Assembly: GCA_028290385.1 (NCBI GenBank) | Contig: JAQGJZ010000423.1 | Coordinates: 1-15,735, forward strand | Length of the DNA: 15,735 bases | From: Enterovirga sp. | Lineage (GTDB): Bacteria > Pseudomonadota > Alphaproteobacteria > Rhizobiales > Beijerinckiaceae | Reading direction: 5' to 3' | Shown: piece after piece, positions 9,670 through 15,735 of the stretch | Position numbering within the stretch: position 1 is the stretch's first letter | Layout: each line of letters opens with the position of its first letter | Program-made: the position numbers and the translations under genes | Notes under the pieces: model-generated | Seen by the model: only the letters and a program-made list of their open reading frames with translations | Told to the model about the DNA's origin: nothing | Database searches by the model: none

Positions 9670-9670
9670 G

Positions 9671-10351
9671 ATGCCGCGCCGGCTTCTTGTGACGGGGTTT
9701 GGCCCCTTTCCGTCCATGCCGCGCAACCCGAGCGCGGCCGCCGCGCGTGCCGTCGCCGCATCCCCGCGCTGGCGGCGGCTGGGCGTCGATGCCAAGCCCG
9801 CGATCATCACCACCGCCTATTCGGCGCTCGTCTCGGAGCTCGATCCGCTCCTGCAGGAGAGACCGGATGCCGTTCTGATGATCGGCGTCGCGGGCCGCTC
9901 GAACCGCGTCCGCGTGGAGTGGCGGGGGACCAGCCGGCGCAGCACGCTATTTCCGGACGTCGCCGGCGAGCGCGCCGAAACGCCCTCGCCCGTTCGCGGC
10001 AGACCGGCGCTCAGCACAACCGTACCGGCCGGAAAAATGCTGCGCGTCCTGCGGCGGCACCGTCTCCCGTCGCGGCTGTCGCGCGATGCCGGGCGCTATC
10101 TCTGCAACGCGTCCTACCATCGTGCGCTCGGGACGGGCCTCCCCGTCCTGTTCATCCACATCCCGAGGACGCCGGATCCGAACCGCCCCGCCGCCGTCGG
10201 CCCCCGGCGGCGGTGCGCGAGATGGCCGGAGCGGCTCGCGGGAGCGCTGACGGAGGTCGCCGTCGAGCTCCTTCGCGAAGCCCGGCGGAACGCGTTGAAC
10301 CGCGGCCGCCCCTCGGCTAAGCCAGCCGGATCCGGCCAGGCCGGTCCATGA
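9671..10351 (+). CDS. pcp: Pyroglutamyl-peptidase I-like cysteine peptidase (family C15)
   Basis: A 226-residue cytoplasmic peptidase of the C15 family, which removes N-terminal pyroglutamate from peptides. LLVTGFGPFPSMPRNPS (5-21) matches the family's N-terminal motif. The triad appears intact: E83 (in VRVEW, aligned with the IERV glutamate), C145 (GRYLCNASYH) and H163 (FIHIPRTP). It is divergent elsewhere: the usual IPDNxGxxP loop reads LFPDVAGERAETP, and the last 30 or so residues are Arg/Pro-rich beyond the usual end, so substrate preference may differ from classical Pcp. It starts one base after the meaB stop, with no separate promoter visible, so the two are almost certainly cotranscribed. 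I know of no link between pyroglutamyl peptides and MeaB. Confidence 0.8.
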   Translation: MPRRLLVTGFGPFPSMPRNPSAAAARAVAASPRWRRLGVDAKPAIITTAYSALVSELDPLLQERPDAVLMIGVAGRSNRVRVEWRGTSRRSTLFPDVAGERAETPSPVRGRPALSTTVPAGKMLRVLRRHRLPSRLSRDAGRYLCNASYHRALGTGLPVLFIHIPRTPDPNRPAAVGPRRRCARWPERLAGALTEVAVELLREARRNALNRGRPSAKPAGSGQAGP

Positions 10352-10359
10352 GGGTGCGG

Positions 10360-10596
10360 ATGCAGACCTTCTTCGTCGAGATCAAGTGCAAGCTGGGCAA
10401 GACCTATCCGGTCGCGAGCGCTCTGGCGGACCGCGAGATCGCGTCCGAAATCTACTCGACAGCCGGGAATTACGACATCCTGGCCAAGTTCCACGTCGAT
10501 GACGACGTCGATATCGGCCATTTCGTCGCCGAGAACGTGCACCCGATCCCGGACATCGCCGACACCCGCACGATCATCACCTTCAAGGCGTTCTGA
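10360..10596 (+). CDS. Stand-alone Lrp/AsnC ligand-binding (RAM) domain protein
   Basis: A 78-residue protein consisting only of the AsnC/Lrp C-terminal effector-binding domain, with no helix-turn-helix. The core reads KLGKTYPVASALADREI, YSTAGNYDILAKFHVDDD and a C-terminal TRTIITFKAF strand. Such domains assemble into decamers or larger rings that bind amino acids or similar ligands. I chose ATG 10360 because GAGGG (10350-10354) lies five bases before it and homologues as I recall them begin MQTFF. ATG 10348, overlapping the pcp stop, would add four residues. It is the last gene of the MFS-meaB-pcp run and converges on the dehydrogenase gene, 39 bases away. An amino-acid-sensing role tied to the upstream peptidase is possible but unproven. 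Confidence 0.9.
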   Translation: MQTFFVEIKCKLGKTYPVASALADREIASEIYSTAGNYDILAKFHVDDDVDIGHFVAENVHPIPDIADTRTIITFKAF

Positions 10597-10635
10597 CCCG
10601 CGCCCCGGAGGTGCTCTGCGCGCCCAGCCGGCAGC

Positions 10636-11394
10636 TCACAGGGACGAAACGAGGTGCCCGCCGTCCACCGCGATGCAGGTACCCGTCATCCAGGCGGAGG
10701 CATCGCCGGCGAGGAGCAGGAACGCCCCGTCCAGGTCGCTCGGCTGGCCGAGACGGCGCATCGGGATGCGCTTGATCATCGCCTGCCCGGCGTCGGTTTC
10801 GAAGAAGGTCGAGTTGATATCGGTCGCGATATAGCCCGGGGCGAGCGCATTCACCCGGATGCCGTAGCGCGCCCATTCGAGGCCGAGCGCGGCCGTGAGC
10901 TGCGCCACCGCGGCCTTGGAGGCCGCATAGACCGGAACCGCCCCGGCGACGCGGAAGGCCAGGATCGAGGCGATGTTCACGATGACGCCGCCCTGCCCCG
11001 CCTCGCGCCAGGCGCGGGCCGCGGCCGTCGAGAGCAGCCAGACCCCGCGCAGATTGGTGTCCACGACGGCGTCGTACAGGTCGACCGTGACGTCCAGCGC
11101 CGGACGCCCCTCGGAGATGCCGGCGTTGTTGACCAGCACGTCGATCGGCCCCGCGGCGGCCAGGGCCGCCTCCACGGAGGCCGGATTCGCGACGTCCAGC
11201 TCGACCGCGCGCACCTCCGGGGCACCGAGTTCGGCCAGATCGGCGGCAAGAGCCTCGAGCCGGTCGAGCCGGCGCGCCCCGATGGTGACCCGCGCGCGGC
11301 ATCGCGCGACCAGCCTGGCGAAGTGCTCCCCCAACCCGCTGGAGGCGCCTGTAACGAGCACGTGTCGGCCGGCGAAACCTGCGGCGAGATCCAT
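10636..11394 (-). CDS. Short-chain dehydrogenase/reductase (SDR)
   Basis: A 252-residue classical SDR with a Rossmann fold. It has TGASSGLG (15-22) for the dinucleotide, NNAG (89-92), catalytic S143, and Y156-x-x-x-K160 (YAASK). The Arg pair after the second strand (R41, R42 in GARRLDR) favours NADP(H). The late block IAVDGGHLVSSL is typical of the FabG-like group. The substrate cannot be told. The ATG at 11394 was chosen because it begins right before the Rossmann strand and has GAAGGGTGA upstream; the frame stays open far upstream through an overlapping gene, but that stretch is a shadow. It is the third gene of the ABC-CNB-SDR operon, 11 bases after the CNB gene. Confidence 0.9.
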   Translation of the reverse strand: MDLAAGFAGRHVLVTGASSGLGEHFARLVARCRARVTIGARRLDRLEALAADLAELGAPEVRAVELDVANPASVEAALAAAGPIDVLVNNAGISEGRPALDVTVDLYDAVVDTNLRGVWLLSTAAARAWREAGQGGVIVNIASILAFRVAGAVPVYAASKAAVAQLTAALGLEWARYGIRVNALAPGYIATDINSTFFETDAGQAMIKRIPMRRLGQPSDLDGAFLLLAGDASAWMTGTCIAVDGGHLVSSL

Positions 11395-11405
11395 GGATTC
11401 ACCCT

Positions 11406-11858
11406 TCAGGCAGGCTCGGGTGCGCGGGCGAGAACCTGAGCGTTCATCCGCTCGAGCCTGCTGGCGAGCTCCCGCATCACGGCGATCGACATCTGCGGGA
11501 ACTGGCTCAGCAGCTCCAGGAAGACCCGCTTGTCGATCCGCAGAGCCGAGGTCGGTTCCGAGGCCAGGATGGTGGCGGAGCGGGGTGAGTCGGACAGGAT
11601 GCCCATCTCGCCCAGCAGGGCGTTGCGGCCGAGTTCGGCGACCTTGACCGGTCCGCTGGGGGTCTCGAGCAGGACCTCGGCGCAGCCTTCCAGGATGACG
11701 TAGGCTGCATCCGCCGCATCGCCCTGGGAGAAGAAGCGCTGGCCCTTGGCGAAGTGGATGCGTTCGGAGGTGAAGGCCAGCAGCTTCAAGCGCGAGGGGT
11801 CGATGTCGCGAAACATCGGGACCTGCCGCAGCGATTGAACTTCCGTGTCGATCGTCAT
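11406..11858 (-). CDS. Cyclic nucleotide-binding domain protein without output domain
   Basis: A 150-residue protein that is essentially one cyclic-nucleotide-binding (CNMP/CRP-type) beta-barrel followed by a terminal helix. GDAADAAYVILEGCAEVLL (46-64) is the core barrel. The phosphate-binding cassette is intact: G83-E84, then R93-S-A-T (GEMGILSDSPRSAT), so cAMP or cGMP binding is plausible. There is no DNA-binding helix-turn-helix; the chain ends about 20 residues after the C-helix. It therefore probably works by binding a partner protein. The ABC-like gene lies 17 bases upstream and the SDR 11 bases downstream, all in one transcript, which makes the ABC-like protein the obvious partner. The ATG is preceded by GGAG and AGGA at slightly long spacing. 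Confidence 0.88.
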   Translation of the reverse strand: MTIDTEVQSLRQVPMFRDIDPSRLKLLAFTSERIHFAKGQRFFSQGDAADAAYVILEGCAEVLLETPSGPVKVAELGRNALLGEMGILSDSPRSATILASEPTSALRIDKRVFLELLSQFPQMSIAVMRELASRLERMNAQVLARAPEPA

Positions 11859-11875
11859 CGGACCGGTCCTGCTCC

Positions 11876-14575
11876 CTATTCCGCGGCTGCCTGCGGCAGC
11901 TCTTCCGGCTGACCGGCAGCGCGGGCTGCGGCGACATTAACGTCGGCCGCGCCGCCGCGGAACTGGATCACGGCATCGAAATGCTCGCTGCGCTGGGCAT
12001 TGGAGAGAACCGCCAGGAGCGTGCGCTCGCGGGTTTCCTCGAGAACGATGTCCAGAACGGCACCAATCCGCCCCTCGCCGAACGGCGCGAGAGCGCCATC
12101 GACCACCAGGATGTCGGGTTTCTTGACGAGACAGCGGAGCAGATTGACCCCTGCCCGCTGCGGCGATGTCAGGAGCCGCCCCGCGGGCCCGACCTGGTGG
12201 TCGAGCCCGACCCGCTCGATCCCGCCGCGCAACGCCATCTCGTCGATGATCTCGGCTCCAATCAGGCGCACCCGCTCCCGGGCATCGGCAACGCGCTCGT
12301 TCACCCGGCCGAAGAGCAGGTTGTCACGGTCGGTCGCGGCGGGATTCAGCGTGTCCGGCTCGTAGAAGCGGATGTCATCCCGGCCGTGCCGGCCGAAGAT
12401 CTCCCGAACCTGGACGCGCCCGGCGAGCAGGCGCTCGATCATCCCCTCGTCGAGCAATCCGAGCCGGTGCCGCGGCTCGATATAGGGCAGGGTCAGCGCG
12501 AGCAGCCGCTCGCGATCCTCGACCGTCTCGCCGGCGCGCCCTGACTTTCCGAGCCGTTTCAGGATGGCCTCGAACTCGCCGAGCTCGTCCGCATGCACGA
12601 ACGAGAACTGGTCGAAGAGCGGATGTCCGAGCGGCAGCCCGCGGAAGATGTCGACCATGGTCTCGGCGATCCGAGCGCCCATCCGCACGAGGTCTGCCGA
12701 GAGGTCAGCACGGTCGAGCGCCTGGCGGAAATGCAGATCGCCCACGAGCGCGCGCCCCATCAGGCTTTGGCTCGTCGGCACGCCGAACAGAAGGTTCTCG
12801 GCGACGGTTGCGTGAAGATTGTACCGCTCGGGGTCGAAGAACTCGACCAACTCTGACAGCCCCTCGCCGCTGAGCCGCTCGTGAAAACGGCCCCGCGCTT
12901 CGAGCAGGCGTTCCGCGAGATCGGGGTGGCTCTCGGGGTCGATCGCCCCACCGAGCCCGAACCGGTACAGGTCGTCCACCAGCCCCATGCGCCCGAGCAG
13001 CTGGATGATGCGCTCGTCAAGTTCCTCGCGGGTGCCGAACCCAGCCCGCTGGAGGTCGATCCACTCGACCTCGATCGAGTCGCTCGGGTTGCCCGTTCGG
13101 CCAGCCTCGAAGCGGCGGCGACGATCGAGCTCACCCTTTTCCGCTTCGGTGAGCGGCTGCTGGCGCAAGCCGTAGAGAATATTGTCCCGGATGCTGCCCG
13201 GAAACAGGATCGGCTCCACGCCCGCATAGGCGATCCGGCGTCCGACGACGCTGGCGGGCAGGTCGCTCAGGTCCCGGCCGGAAATTTGCACCTCGCCGGA
13301 AAATTCGATCGGCCGGCGCGCGATGAGCCGGGCGAACATGCTGGCCGCCGCCCCGCTCTCGGCCGTGAGGGCCACGTGGGCAGGCAGATCGAGATGGAGA
13401 CTCGCCCGGCTGATCAGGATCCCGCCATGCGGGTCGTTGATGGACAGATCCTTCACCTCGAGCGCGCCGACGAGCTCGACATCCTCGCCCGTGTGGTCAT
13501 CCGCGTGCTCGGGCAGGAGCTTCTCCGCCGAGAAATAGGCGACCACCTGGTCGTACTTGACCTGCACATCGAGCCGTTGCTGGTCCCAGTCGATGAGCTC
13601 CTTGAGCGGGGGCGGCAGTTCCCGGTAGGCCGCGATCACCGCGACGAGCTGGCCGATATCGAGGCGGCCCTGCAGAGCGAAGTAACCGCCGAATGCGTAA
13701 AAGAAGAAGGGCGTCAGCTGGGCCAGCAGGTTGTTGAGGAATTTGACGATGAACTTCCGCTTGTAGATCCGGAAGCGGATGTCGAACAGCTCGTAGAGCC
13801 GGTGCGCGATCTCGGCCCGCTCCCAGCGGGCCGTGTTGTGCACGTGGACGGCCTCCATGCCGTCGATCACTTCGCTGACTCGTCCGGCGAGCCGGCGGGA
13901 GGCGATCTGGCGCATCCTGCCGAGCCGCAGGAGTTCCCGCCGCATGCGGGGAATAATAATGAACTGCACCCCGACCACTGCCGCGGCCGTGAGGCCGAGC
14001 CATACGCTCTGCATCAGGATGAACAGCAGCGCGGTTGCCGCCTGCGTTCCCAAGAACATGGGCTGAACGAAGGCGTCGCCGATGAACCCGCCGATCGGCT
14101 CGACTTCGTCCTTGATGATCGTTGCCGCCTCCGACGACTTCACGGTACGGAGCGTCTCGGGCGTAAAACGAAGCGCCAAGCTGAACAGCTCGAAGCGCAT
14201 GCGGCGCAACATCCGTTCTCCAAGCGCCCCCTTGGACACGTTGATCCAGTACTTGAAGCCGCCGTTGATCAGCACGAAGAACAAGAACAGGAACGATAGG
14301 CCGAACAGCAGGTGCAGCCGGCCGACGTCGATCCCCTCGAAGAACTGGAACCTGTGCCCGCCAAGCCAAGATGGCAGCGAGAATCCGATGTCGAGAAACT
14401 TTGCCGTCTGGCGCCCCTGTTCGAAGGCGCGGCCTTGGATTGCTTCGTTGACGATCCGCCGTGGCAGATCGAGCGACATGTAATAGAAGGGCAACGACGC
14501 CAGCACCACCGCGAAGATGAGCAGCTGATCGCGCTTCGAATGCCGCCAGATGTAGCGGAAGAGGCTTCTATTCAT
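11876..14575 (-). CDS. ABC-exporter-like protein with degenerate ATPase domain and large insertion
   Basis: An 899-residue inner-membrane protein. Residues 1-350 form an ABC-exporter-type membrane domain; hydrophobic helices lie near 18-34, 86-104, 173-208 (two) and 285-317 (two), with the usual long cytoplasmic helices between. The ATPase-like domain starts near 370, but its key residues are gone: the P-loop reads AESGAAAS (405-412) with no lysine, the Q-loop Gln is V453 (YAGVEP), the signature is LTSPQ (802-806), Walker B ends D826-G827 instead of Asp-Glu, and the H-loop His is probably N859. Between Q-loop and signature are about 350 residues, where ordinary exporters have some 50; the motif seen after the Q-loop recurs twice there. 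Active transport by this chain alone is doubtful. It could pair with an active half-transporter, act as a scaffold or sensor, or be regulated by the CNB protein. First gene of its operon. Confidence 0.85.
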   Translation of the reverse strand: MNRSLFRYIWRHSKRDQLLIFAVVLASLPFYYMSLDLPRRIVNEAIQGRAFEQGRQTAKFLDIGFSLPSWLGGHRFQFFEGIDVGRLHLLFGLSFLFLFFVLINGGFKYWINVSKGALGERMLRRMRFELFSLALRFTPETLRTVKSSEAATIIKDEVEPIGGFIGDAFVQPMFLGTQAATALLFILMQSVWLGLTAAAVVGVQFIIIPRMRRELLRLGRMRQIASRRLAGRVSEVIDGMEAVHVHNTARWERAEIAHRLYELFDIRFRIYKRKFIVKFLNNLLAQLTPFFFYAFGGYFALQGRLDIGQLVAVIAAYRELPPPLKELIDWDQQRLDVQVKYDQVVAYFSAEKLLPEHADDHTGEDVELVGALEVKDLSINDPHGGILISRASLHLDLPAHVALTAESGAAASMFARLIARRPIEFSGEVQISGRDLSDLPASVVGRRIAYAGVEPILFPGSIRDNILYGLRQQPLTEAEKGELDRRRRFEAGRTGNPSDSIEVEWIDLQRAGFGTREELDERIIQLLGRMGLVDDLYRFGLGGAIDPESHPDLAERLLEARGRFHERLSGEGLSELVEFFDPERYNLHATVAENLLFGVPTSQSLMGRALVGDLHFRQALDRADLSADLVRMGARIAETMVDIFRGLPLGHPLFDQFSFVHADELGEFEAILKRLGKSGRAGETVEDRERLLALTLPYIEPRHRLGLLDEGMIERLLAGRVQVREIFGRHGRDDIRFYEPDTLNPAATDRDNLLFGRVNERVADARERVRLIGAEIIDEMALRGGIERVGLDHQVGPAGRLLTSPQRAGVNLLRCLVKKPDILVVDGALAPFGEGRIGAVLDIVLEETRERTLLAVLSNAQRSEHFDAVIQFRGGAADVNVAAARAAGQPEELPQAAAE

Positions 14576-14756
14576 TCGTGATCACGTTACCACGACGGCA
14601 CAGGCGAGCGACAGCCATTCCGCATGAGAAACACGTGCAAGGCCAGCCCGGCGCATGCCGGGTCAACACAAGGGGGTGATCGCCGCCCGGCTCCTGTGCT
14701 ACACAGGCCTCCGGCGCTCGCCGCATCCGGCCCACCCTCTGCGCGGACATGACAGC
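14576..14756. promoter_or_regulatory. Divergent intergenic region with two perfect dyads
   Basis: This 181-base gap between the ABC-like gene (-) and the glycosyltransferase (+) must contain the promoters of both units. I see two perfect inverted repeats: CCCGGC-GCAT-GCCGGG (14647-14662) and CCTGTG-CTA-CACAGG (14693-14707), 30 bases apart. A ten-base palindrome, CGTGATCACG, lies at 14577-14586, right before the ABC start codon. These may be operators coordinating the two units. No promoter boxes can be assigned with confidence. Confidence 0.4.
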
Positions 14757-15735
14757 ATGGCGTTTGGAGGGGAAGAGGACCACTGGTCTGCATACTCAGC
14801 GTCATCGTCGGAAGCCCCAGCCGCCTCCGTCCGGGTCCTCATCTACAGCCATGATACGTTCGGCCTCGGTCATCTGAGGCGGTCGCGGGCGATCGCCAAC
14901 GCGCTTGTTTCCGCGCGGCCGGGCGTCTCGGTGCTGATCATCTCGGGATCACCGGTCATCGGCAGCTTCGAGTTCGGGCGCGGGGTCGATTACGTCCGCA
15001 TCCCGGGCGTGACCAAGCAACCGGACGGCGATTATCGGAGCCTCAACCTCAACGTCCCGATCGAGGAGGCGGTTCGGCTGCGCGAGGCCCTGATCCTGCA
15101 GACCGCCGAAACCTTCCGGCCGGACATCTTCATCGTCGACAAGGAGCCGACCGGCTTCCGCGGCGAGGTGGTGCCCGCCCTGGATCTGCTGCGCGCCCGC
15201 GGCTGCCGCATCGTGCTCGGGGTCCGCGACGTGCTGGACGAGCCGAGGCTGCTGGTACCCGAATGGGAGCGCAAGGGCGCGCTCGAGATGCTGTCCCGCG
15301 CCTATGACGAGATCTGGGTGTACGGGCTACCGGAGGTCTATCGGCCGCTGGAGAGCCTGGCCTTGCCAGGCCACCTGGCCCGGCACACGACCTATACGGG
15401 CTATCTCCGGCGCGAGATCCCGGCCACCTCTTCCCTGACGTATCATCCCAAGATCACCCGGCAGCCATTTATCCTGGTGACGACGGGAGGCGGCGGCGAC
15501 GGCGAGGACGTGATCGACTGGGTGATCTCGGCCTACGAAAACAGCGACCGCATCGAGCTGCCGGCGCTGATCGTCTTCGGCCCCTTCATCAATCGGGATC
15601 ATCGGCGAGGGTTTCTGGACCGGATCGCCCGCCACCCGAAGCTCGACGCGATCTCGTTCGACACCAAGCTCGAGATCCTGATGCGCAAGGCCGCCGCGGT
15701 GGTCGCGATGGGCGGCTACAACACGTTTTGCGAGA
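14757..15735 (+). CDS. Glycosyltransferase family protein (COG4671-like), 3' end outside window
   Basis: The frame stays open from ATG 14757 to the right edge (326 codons visible), giving a GT-B-fold, MurG/GT28-like predicted glycosyltransferase. After a low-complexity N-terminus (1-24), strand VRVLIYSH leads to GLGHLRRSRAIANAL (36-50), the glycine-rich loop and first helix. IISGSPVIGSFEF and FIVDKEPTGFRGE complete the N-terminal half. The second domain begins with ILVTTGGGGDGEDVIDW, the sugar-nucleotide phosphate loop, and MGGYNTFCE at the edge is the start of the nucleotide-binding motif. No membrane segment is visible. Donor and acceptor cannot be told. It is divergent from the ABC-like gene, so a role in making or modifying an envelope polysaccharide or glycolipid alongside that protein is plausible. 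The start is tentative: the Shine-Dalgarno is weak. Confidence 0.85.
   Translation, partial: MAFGGEEDHWSAYSASSSEAPAASVRVLIYSHDTFGLGHLRRSRAIANALVSARPGVSVLIISGSPVIGSFEFGRGVDYVRIPGVTKQPDGDYRSLNLNVPIEEAVRLREALILQTAETFRPDIFIVDKEPTGFRGEVVPALDLLRARGCRIVLGVRDVLDEPRLLVPEWERKGALEMLSRAYDEIWVYGLPEVYRPLESLALPGHLARHTTYTGYLRREIPATSSLTYHPKITRQPFILVTTGGGGDGEDVIDWVISAYENSDRIELPALIVFGPFINRDHRRGFLDRIARHPKLDAISFDTKLEILMRKAAAVVAMGGYNTFCE

Noticed and set aside
11860..11869. Ten-base palindrome GGACCGGTCC before the CNB start codon
   Set aside because: A ten-base palindrome is expected many times by chance in 15 kb, and it lies in the short gap between two cotranscribed genes.
12881..14299. A 472-codon + strand open frame inside the ABC-like gene
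   Set aside because: The opposite strand has membrane helices and recognisable, though degenerate, ABC motifs; this frame has none.

Overview
The window is a GC-rich bacterial chromosome segment packed with genes in both directions. It most likely comes from an alphaproteobacterium of the Rhizobiales, and Methylobacteriaceae is my best guess. The reasons are the close resemblance of the methylmalonyl-CoA mutase and MeaB to those I remember from Methylobacterium, the PQQ-dependent dehydrogenase with its small cytochrome c, and the stand-alone AsnC-type ligand-binding domain. The genus is inference. I see no rRNA, tRNA, CRISPR array, insertion sequence or integrase. No stretch longer than about 200 bases lacks a gene.

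Left part (1-5638, all + strand): the large methylmalonyl-CoA mutase subunit (its 5' end is outside the window); a small amidase of the Tae4 type VI effector family that overlaps a secreted four-cysteine protein, which I read as a toxin and candidate immunity pair; a DUF1989 (carboxyguanidine-deiminase-like) protein; and an overlapping pair made of an exported PQQ-dependent sorbosone-dehydrogenase-type enzyme and a small cytochrome c that probably takes its electrons.

Middle (5672-10596): a secreted lytic transglycosylase on the - strand converges on the cytochrome gene and diverges from a + strand run. That run is a membrane-anchored DUF3750 protein, a YbfB-type MFS transporter, MeaB (the GTPase that protects and loads methylmalonyl-CoA mutase), a pyroglutamyl-peptidase-like protein and a single AsnC ligand-binding domain. 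The last four are spaced like an operon. MeaB and its client mutase are therefore in the same neighbourhood but about 6.5 kb apart.

Right part (10636-15735): a - strand operon encodes an 899-residue ABC-exporter-like protein, a cyclic-nucleotide-binding domain protein without an output domain, and a short-chain dehydrogenase. Divergent from it, and running off the right edge, is a COG4671-type glycosyltransferase. The ABC protein has a normal-looking membrane domain, but the P-loop lysine, Q-loop glutamine, Walker B glutamate and H-loop histidine are all replaced, and the signature is altered. It also carries about 300 extra residues in which a post-Q-loop motif recurs. This apparent pseudo-transporter with its cyclic-nucleotide sensor is, with the toxin/candidate-immunity pair, the most unusual content of the window.
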